Shown here: positions 59,097-64,000 of the stretch, one piece after another | How positions within the stretch are numbered: position 1 is the first letter of the stretch | Layout: each line of letters starts with the position of its first letter | DNA from: Brevundimonas vesicularis | GTDB taxonomy: Bacteria > Pseudomonadota > Alphaproteobacteria > Caulobacterales > Caulobacteraceae | DNA: 64,000 nt | Assembly (NCBI RefSeq): GCF_027886425.1 | Contig: NZ_CP115671.1 | Span: 1,736,001 to 1,800,000 of the forward strand | Reading direction: 5' to 3' | Notes under the pieces: model-generated | What the model saw: only the letters and a program-made list of their open reading frames with translations | The model's database searches: none | What the model was told of the DNA's origin: nothing | Program-made: the position numbers and the translations under genes

Positions 59097-59815
59097 TCGG
59101 GCTGCTAGCGGCTTTCGCGGTGCAAACCGACGTCGACCCAAGCCAGGTCGGAGTATACGCTCGGGTCGATACCGTCAGCCAATATGTCGCTGTGGGCGCC
59201 ACTTGCCCCCAGCTCGGTTATGTCGTCGCCGACGATTTTACCGATGTGCTCGTTACCCGCATTGTGGATGAGGCCAGCGCGGGCGGGGTGGATGAGGCAA
59301 CGATAAATCGCTGGTCGGGCGACATTGTTGGCCGGCAAACCACGCTGTTTCGACAGGGCCTGTCCCGCGACCTTGATGCGCTGGAATCTGGCGGTGAGCC
59401 CCAACGGATCGTCGACGCTATGTTTGATCGGCACGAAGCGCTCTGCGCAAAGGCCGCCGCCGATCCGATCACAGTTGGCATCTTCACGGCTGAGCCACCT
59501 GATGTCCGGGCCGCAGCGCGCCAGGCCGCGTCCGATGAACTGCTGAAGGGCTATGGCAAGGCCAGCTGGCAAACGAGCAAAGTTTTCGCCACGGGGGAAC
59601 TGTTGCTCGCACTCGGCATGTGCAAGAGCCAGATTTCGCCGGCACGACATGACGACCTCTTGGCCCGCCATCTTCCAACGCCAGCGGCTTCAGACCCGGC
59701 TAGCAAGTGGCTTTCCACTCAATATGTCGATGGACTGCAGGGCGCGCCGGAGATGGCGCTGGATGAAACACAGTGCGCGCGCCTTTTGAGGTCGCGCACA
59801 GCAGCGGCCTCCTAG
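59093..59815 (+). CDS. Unknown 240-aa protein co-expressed with repressor (copy B)
   Basis: Identical to 5145-5867. Confidence 0.7.
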   Translation: MIGLLAAFAVQTDVDPSQVGVYARVDTVSQYVAVGATCPQLGYVVADDFTDVLVTRIVDEASAGGVDEATINRWSGDIVGRQTTLFRQGLSRDLDALESGGEPQRIVDAMFDRHEALCAKAAADPITVGIFTAEPPDVRAAARQAASDELLKGYGKASWQTSKVFATGELLLALGMCKSQISPARHDDLLARHLPTPAASDPASKWLSTQYVDGLQGAPEMALDETQCARLLRSRTAAAS

Positions 59816-59816
59816 C

Positions 59817-60047
59817 CTAGGCTGCCTCGGCCGGAACTGCCCCAGACCGCGCAATCAGTATGGGGTCTGTCCAGAAGTCGGCTTCCGGTGACCCCACCAC
59901 CCGAAACACCACCACGCCCGCAGCCGCGCCCTTGTAGGCACGCGCCGCCCGTATCGCCGCGTCTTGGCTTAGCAGGCGGCGCATGTGTCCGGGGACCAGC
60001 CTTCCGGCCGACCTTTGATAGGGCTGAACGCAGTAGATCGTTCGCAT
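59817..60047 (-). CDS. Small protein, 76 aa (copy B)
   Basis: Identical to 5869-6099. Confidence 0.6.
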   Translation of the reverse strand: MRTIYCVQPYQRSAGRLVPGHMRRLLSQDAAIRAARAYKGAAAGVVVFRVVGSPEADFWTDPILIARSGAVPAEAA

Positions 60048-60127
60048 CATGCACACACTGATTCCGGCTGACGATGCAGGAGTCCAGCCCTAGTGCTGCT
60101 CCCTACGTCCGTTTCTGTCGGGCTGGC

Positions 60128-60180
60128 TGTGCATCCCATGCAAATAATTATTGACACAGATTGTGCATGTGGTGCACAAT
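60128..60180 (+). promoter_or_regulatory. Rightward early promoter and operators (copy B)
   Basis: Same elements as 6180-6232: -35 at 60151-60156, perfect inverted repeat at 60160-60180. Confidence 0.75.
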
Positions 60181-60204
60181 TACTCCATCGAAACGGAGTG
60201 ACCC

Positions 60205-60678
60205 ATGTCTATCCATCCCGCCAACATCGACCGATCCGCCGCGCTTGAATCCGCGCGCTCGCTGATCGGTCACGCCTACGTCTCGTCGCCGGTCCAGGCT
60301 GACTGCTTCAACGGCTGGACCTTCATCGCTCAATGCTTCGGCGGCCGGGCTCCTTCGTTCTTGCCGGGCTGGGGTCCGCGCGATCGTTGGATGGCCATGG
60401 GCCAGTTCTTCAACCGCGGCATGAAGCTGACGACCCTGGCTGCGGCTCAGCCCGGCGACGTGCTGGTCTTCGACATGGGCCGCGACGGTCATCATGCCGG
60501 CGTCGTGTCCGAGACGGGCGGCGCCGAACCCAAGATGATCTCCTGCCAGTTCGGCAAGGCGGCGTCGCAGTGCTGGCTAGGCCGGTCCTGGACCGATCGT
60601 CTGGTCGGCGTCTTCACCTATGCCGACGCTGCAGTTCCGGCTGTGAACGACAACGCCCAGGTCGAGGAAGCGGCCTGA
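60205..60678 (+). CDS. NlpC/P60-like protein (copy B)
   Basis: Identical to 6257-6730. Confidence 0.65.
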   Translation: MSIHPANIDRSAALESARSLIGHAYVSSPVQADCFNGWTFIAQCFGGRAPSFLPGWGPRDRWMAMGQFFNRGMKLTTLAAAQPGDVLVFDMGRDGHHAGVVSETGGAEPKMISCQFGKAASQCWLGRSWTDRLVGVFTYADAAVPAVNDNAQVEEAA

Positions 60679-60992
60679 TGCGCCACGTCTCCGAAACCAT
60701 CCGCCCCATCATCGCCAACGCCGCCGCGCTGGTTGATCCCGGTCTGGTCCCGCCAACGCGGCTCAAGACCTTCATCGTCGAGGGCAACCGCATCCTCCAA
60801 CGCTCGACCCGCCGCTGGCTGACGGTCGAGCAGGCGAGGGCGATGATCCCGGTCGCCGCTGATCTGGCGATCACGTCTGAGGCTCCGTTCGACGGCGTCC
60901 ACGAGGTTCAGCTTCTCGATCTGGTCCGCGCCATTCGCGAGGCCGAGGGCAACGACGCGCCGCCGCCGGCTGTCATGCAGAAGGCGGCCTGA
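60678..60992 (+). CDS. Hypothetical early protein, 104 aa (copy B)
   Basis: Identical to 6730-7044. Confidence 0.65.
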   Translation: MRHVSETIRPIIANAAALVDPGLVPPTRLKTFIVEGNRILQRSTRRWLTVEQARAMIPVAADLAITSEAPFDGVHEVQLLDLVRAIREAEGNDAPPPAVMQKAA

Positions 60993-60994
60993 CC

Positions 60995-61174
60995 ATGGAA
61001 GCCATCGTCTGCCCTGGCGCCCAGCGTCTCTATGCTGTGGCCCTCGTCGGTCCCGACGGCGAGTTCACCCGGATCTCCGAGCATGACTGCCCGGCATCGG
61101 CCATCGCTGCCCGCAACGCCGCCAATCGTGCAGCAGAGGACGCGGTGAAGGCCCTGCGTCTGGTGCTGGCATGA
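60995..61174 (+). CDS. Hypothetical early protein, 59 aa (copy B)
   Basis: Identical to 7047-7226. Confidence 0.6.
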   Translation: MEAIVCPGAQRLYAVALVGPDGEFTRISEHDCPASAIAARNAANRAAEDAVKALRLVLA

Positions 61175-61374
61175 TCCGCCACCCCATCACCGGCGCCCTG
61201 GCCAATCCCGAATGGGATGGCGTCAGGGAGCGCTGGAACGAGCGGCATTGCAACGCCGTCCTCGCCGCCAGCCGGGCCGCGCCGAAGTCCCGCCGCTACC
61301 CCGTCAACCTGATCCGCGCCGTGTTCGTCCTCGGCATCGGCCTTCTCGTCCTAGGGGCGCTCTGGTCGCTGTGA
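61171..61374 (+). CDS. Small membrane protein, 67 aa (copy B)
   Basis: Identical to 7223-7426. Confidence 0.65.
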   Translation: MIRHPITGALANPEWDGVRERWNERHCNAVLAASRAAPKSRRYPVNLIRAVFVLGIGLLVLGALWSL

Positions 61375-61448
61375 TCGCCTTCCAAATCCTCGTCGCGGCC
61401 GTGGGCCTGCTGGCGATCTTCTCAATCCCGGTTCGGAGGAAGCCTTGA
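61371..61448 (+). CDS. 25-aa membrane peptide (copy B)
   Basis: Identical to 7423-7500. Confidence 0.45.
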   Translation: MIAFQILVAAVGLLAIFSIPVRRKP

Positions 61449-62449
61449 GCCTTTCCAACCCCCTACCGCTGCCACCTCCCGGCAAGGTTTCGGTCCCAGG
61501 CGTCTATGCGCTGTCGATGGCCGAGTATCACGGCGACCTGTGCGTCGGCCCGTCGATCTCGTCGTCAGGCCTCCGCACGATCTGGAGCCAGTCGCCGGCG
61601 CACTATTTCCACGCCAGCCCCTACAATCCGGCGGGCTTCGTCCTGCAGGTCGTGGACGGGGTCGAGGTCATGGTCCCCAGGGATCAGCCCGAGCGCCCGC
61701 ACTTCTCCATCGGGAAGGCTGCGCACCATCTGCTGTATCTCGGCCGGAAAGGCTTCGACGCTGAGTTCGTCATCCGCCCTTCGAAGTGGAAGGACTGGCG
61801 CACAGACGCGGCGAAGGAGTGGAAGGCCGAGCAGATCAAGGCTGGCCTGACGATCATCACCGACGCCGAGCTCGAAGCGATCACCGGCATGGCCCGTTCG
61901 CTGGGCGCCCACCCGCTGGTTAAGTCGGGCATCCTCGACGGCGCCGTGGAGCGATCCCTGATCTTCAAGGACGAGAAGACGGGCGCATGGCTCAAGAGCC
62001 GCCCCGACAACATCCCGTCGTCGTCTGGCCTGTTCGCTGATCTGAAAACCGCCGACAGCGTGTCGGACGACAGCCTGGAGCGCTCGCTGGCCAACTACGG
62101 ATATCACATGCAGGCCGCGCTGGTCGGCATGGCCTCTGAGGCTGTTCTCGGCCGCCCCATGGAAGAGTTCGCCCTGGTCTGGGTCGAGAAGGCCCCGCCG
62201 CATTGCGTCCGCGTGACCGTGCTGACCGGCGCCGATCTGGAGCGCGGGCGGATGCAGTTGCGCCGTTCCATCGATCAGTTCGCCGAGTGCGTTGCGACAG
62301 GCGAATGGCCGGGCCCAGGCGGAACGCGCCGCGACGCCGAATATCTGACCCTGCCGCCGTGGGCCGCCAAGCGGATCGACGAGCGCCTTGAGATCGCCGC
62401 CGCCGAGGCCAGCGACAACGACAACACCCCGAACAAGGAAGCTGCCTGA
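61445..62449 (+). CDS. RecE-like exonuclease (copy B)
   Basis: Identical to 7497-8501. Confidence 0.85.
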   Translation: MSLSNPLPLPPPGKVSVPGVYALSMAEYHGDLCVGPSISSSGLRTIWSQSPAHYFHASPYNPAGFVLQVVDGVEVMVPRDQPERPHFSIGKAAHHLLYLGRKGFDAEFVIRPSKWKDWRTDAAKEWKAEQIKAGLTIITDAELEAITGMARSLGAHPLVKSGILDGAVERSLIFKDEKTGAWLKSRPDNIPSSSGLFADLKTADSVSDDSLERSLANYGYHMQAALVGMASEAVLGRPMEEFALVWVEKAPPHCVRVTVLTGADLERGRMQLRRSIDQFAECVATGEWPGPGGTRRDAEYLTLPPWAAKRIDERLEIAAAEASDNDNTPNKEAA

Positions 62450-63552
62450 TGAATGCCGTCGCCATCCAAGGGCCGCGTCTGCCCTATCACCCCGCCATCG
62501 CCGAGCGCTTTCCGGGTGTCGATCAGTCGTCGTGGCGCGTCCTCACCGATGCCGTGTTCCCGGCCGCCGAGCGCCCCGAGAGCATCATCATGGCTCTGGC
62601 CTACTGCCGGGCCCGCAATCTCGACATCTTTAAGAAGCCTGTCCAGATCGTCCCGATCTACGACCGCAAACGCGGCGGGATGGTCGACACCGTCTGGCCT
62701 GGCATTGCCGAGCTGCGCACGACGGCCATGCGCACCGGATCGTTCGCCGGCTTCGAAGACACCGAATACGGACCGATGGTCGAGGAGAAGCTCGGGGGCG
62801 TCGACGTCCGCTATCCCGAGTGGGCGCAATGCACGGTCTATCGCCTGATCGCCGGGCAGCGCGTCGCCTTCGTCGGTCCGAAGACCTACTGGATCGAGAC
62901 CTACGCCACCGCCAAGCGCGACACGAAAGCCCCGAACAGCATGTGGGCCAAGCGTCCGCGTGGTCAGCTGGAAAAGTGCGCCGAGGCTGCCGCGCTCCGT
63001 CGGGCATTCCCCGAAGAGATCGGCAATGAATACGCGGCGGAAGAGGTCGAGGGCCAGGCCTTCGGCTCTGTCCGCGATGTGACCAACCGCCCGGCGCCCA
63101 ACTTGGCAGCCCGTCTCGCCGCGCCGACCGATGGCCCGCGCGAAGGCTTCACGACCGTGCATGGCGAGCAGGGCTTCGACCCGCGCGACCCCGACAATCA
63201 GATTCCAGATTTCGAGGCGGCCCCCTCCGACGCCTCGGAACAGCCCGCGTCCGACGGTGCCTCCGACCAGACCGACGCGGGCGAAACCTTCCCCGGTGAT
63301 CTCCCCATCACTGGAGGAGGCCAGACAGCCGGGCCCGCTGAGGCCAACGCCGTTGAAGGAACGGGCTCGGCTGTCGATGTCATCGCTTGGGCCGACAAGC
63401 TGATCGAAGACCTGCCGTTCATGCGGCCGGAGCAGATTGCGCATCTGGAGCAGGACCGGAAAGAGCTGGCGAAGTTTGCCATCCTGAAGGCGACCGACCT
63501 CAGCAAGGCGAAGGCGCTGGAAGCCGCCATCATCGCTGCGAAGGAGGGCTGA
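62449..63552 (+). CDS. bet: Bet/RecT-like ssDNA-annealing protein (copy B, intact)
   Basis: 367 aa. Residues about 15-200 are the annealing core: ERPESIIMALAYCRARNLDI, FKKPVQIVPIYDRKRGGMVD, WPGIAELRTTAMRTGSFAGF, as in phage recombination protein Bet. Then KCAEAAALRRAFPEEIGNEY and an acidic linker, ending in a small helical domain (PFMRPEQIAHLEQDRKELAK). The C run 63221-63225 has five bases and keeps the frame. Works with the RecE-like exonuclease; its ATG overlaps that gene's stop. The acidic linker may bind an SSB or the exonuclease. Confidence 0.88.
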   Translation: MNAVAIQGPRLPYHPAIAERFPGVDQSSWRVLTDAVFPAAERPESIIMALAYCRARNLDIFKKPVQIVPIYDRKRGGMVDTVWPGIAELRTTAMRTGSFAGFEDTEYGPMVEEKLGGVDVRYPEWAQCTVYRLIAGQRVAFVGPKTYWIETYATAKRDTKAPNSMWAKRPRGQLEKCAEAAALRRAFPEEIGNEYAAEEVEGQAFGSVRDVTNRPAPNLAARLAAPTDGPREGFTTVHGEQGFDPRDPDNQIPDFEAAPSDASEQPASDGASDQTDAGETFPGDLPITGGGQTAGPAEANAVEGTGSAVDVIAWADKLIEDLPFMRPEQIAHLEQDRKELAKFAILKATDLSKAKALEAAIIAAKEG

Positions 63553-63554
63553 GC

Positions 63555-64000
63555 ATGGTCGTTCTTCGCGTCATCGACTTCGAGACGACGGGCATGGAGC
63601 CGCCGGCCGAAGTGGTGGAGGTCGGATACTGCGACCTGATCGGCTCAGGCGACGACCCCAGCGAATGGACTGTCGGCAGCCCGGTTTCGTGGCTTTGCGG
63701 CGTGCAGTCCATTCCGCCCGAAACGCGAGCTGTCCACCACATCAGCGCGGCCGAGGTCGCCGGTCTCGCATCCTTCGCGGACACCCGAGCGCGACTGTTC
63801 GAAGGTGATCCGGTCTTGTCGGCTATCGTCGCTCACAACCTGGACTTTGAGAACCGCTTCCTCGGCGACCACGGCGCCCACTCGATCTGTACGTTGAAAG
63901 CGGCCCTTCGGGTCTGGCCAGACGCCCCGGCCCATTCGAACGGCGTGCTACGCTACTGGCTGGAAGATCGCGGCCTGCTGACCCTGGACCACGACACGGC
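63555..64000 (+). CDS. DnaQ-like exonuclease (copy B, cut by window end)
   Basis: First 148 codons of the gene described at 9606-10319; ExoI and ExoII motifs present, ExoIII and the DUF3820 tail lie beyond the edge. Confidence 0.88.
   Translation, partial: MVVLRVIDFETTGMEPPAEVVEVGYCDLIGSGDDPSEWTVGSPVSWLCGVQSIPPETRAVHHISAAEVAGLASFADTRARLFEGDPVLSAIVAHNLDFENRFLGDHGAHSICTLKAALRVWPDAPAHSNGVLRYWLEDRGLLTLDHDT

Larger units (their letters stand above)
53948..64000. repeat. Terminal overlap, copy B
   Basis: Repeats 1-10051. In this copy the bet gene and the resolvase/GcrA junction are intact and dnaB is broken; in copy A the reverse holds. Entries below give copy-B positions with only what differs. 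Confidence 0.95.

Noticed and set aside
62275..63444. Long minus-strand open frame opposite bet
   Set aside because: Antisense shadow of the Bet and exonuclease genes; broken in the other copy by the same homopolymer difference.
1..64000. Terminal direct repeats as packaging termini (long DTRs)
   Set aside because: A 10-kb repeat cut in the middle of dnaB and of the exonuclease gene, with indels between copies, is better explained by circular overlap than by T5-like terminal repeats; no packaging signature was found at the edges.
1..64000. CRISPR array, transposon or insertion sequence
   Set aside because: No regularly spaced repeats beyond the two attP pairs and no transposase reading frame were seen.

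Overview
The window holds one complete temperate siphovirus-type phage genome of about 53.95 kb, written out slightly more than once. Positions 1-10051 recur almost exactly at 53948-64000 (offset 53,946-53,949). The two copies differ by only three small indels, and an uninterrupted attP lies in the middle. The sequence therefore comes from a circular or circularly permuted (excised or virion) molecule, not from an integrated prophage with attL and attR. Host inference: high GC, a GcrA-like cell-cycle regulator, an attP core matching a tRNA-Ser 3' end, and alphaproteobacterial-style small proteins point to an alphaproteobacterium, probably Caulobacterales (Brevundimonas/Caulobacter-like). The order is inferred, not shown.

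Layout. (1) Control switch at 4.4-6.3 kb (again at 58.4-60.2 kb): a Cro-like gene diverges from a CI-like gene. The same 17-bp operator core (TGTGCATGTGGTGCACA) lies at the same distance from the -35 box of the leftward early promoter and of the rightward early promoter at 6.2 kb. (2) The leftward early operon runs from 4.7 kb through the unit junction to 49.8 kb. It encodes a CII-like protein, a GapR/RMF-like protein, a RuvC-like resolvase, a GcrA-like regulator, the DnaB helicase and a candidate loader, a GNAT-like protein, a possible antiterminator, and finally a SEFIR/TIR-like protein with a small partner and a terminator. (3) The rightward operon (6.26-20.4 kb) encodes an NlpC/P60-like enzyme, RecE-like exonuclease and Bet recombinase, a DnaQ-like exonuclease, HNH nuclease, two DNA methyltransferases, many small phage proteins, an SNase, Xis, attP, integrase and an SRAP protein. 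(4) The late genes run leftward from 48.9 to 20.4 kb: terminase, portal, protease/scaffold, decoration, capsid, connectors, tail tube, chaperones, tape measure, tail tip, SGNH-hydrolase tail protein, then holin-like proteins, GH19 endolysin and Rz/Rz1, ending at a strong terminator. (5) An accessory island of about 5.6 kb (32.7-38.3 kb) splits the tail genes between the assembly chaperone and the tape measure. It carries a superinfection-immunity protein, an RHH repressor facing a Rha-type antirepressor operon (P22 immI-like), and, in that same operon, a C5-cytosine methyltransferase, DUF262 and HEPN cassette that is the best candidate for a new defence or exclusion system.

Data quality. At least 15 genes are broken by single-base events, mostly in G/C homopolymers. 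Where the duplicated region gives two reads of the same site, the longer homopolymer restores the gene in both such cases. Most frameshifts are therefore probably consensus errors; repaired spans are given below and the break points stated.
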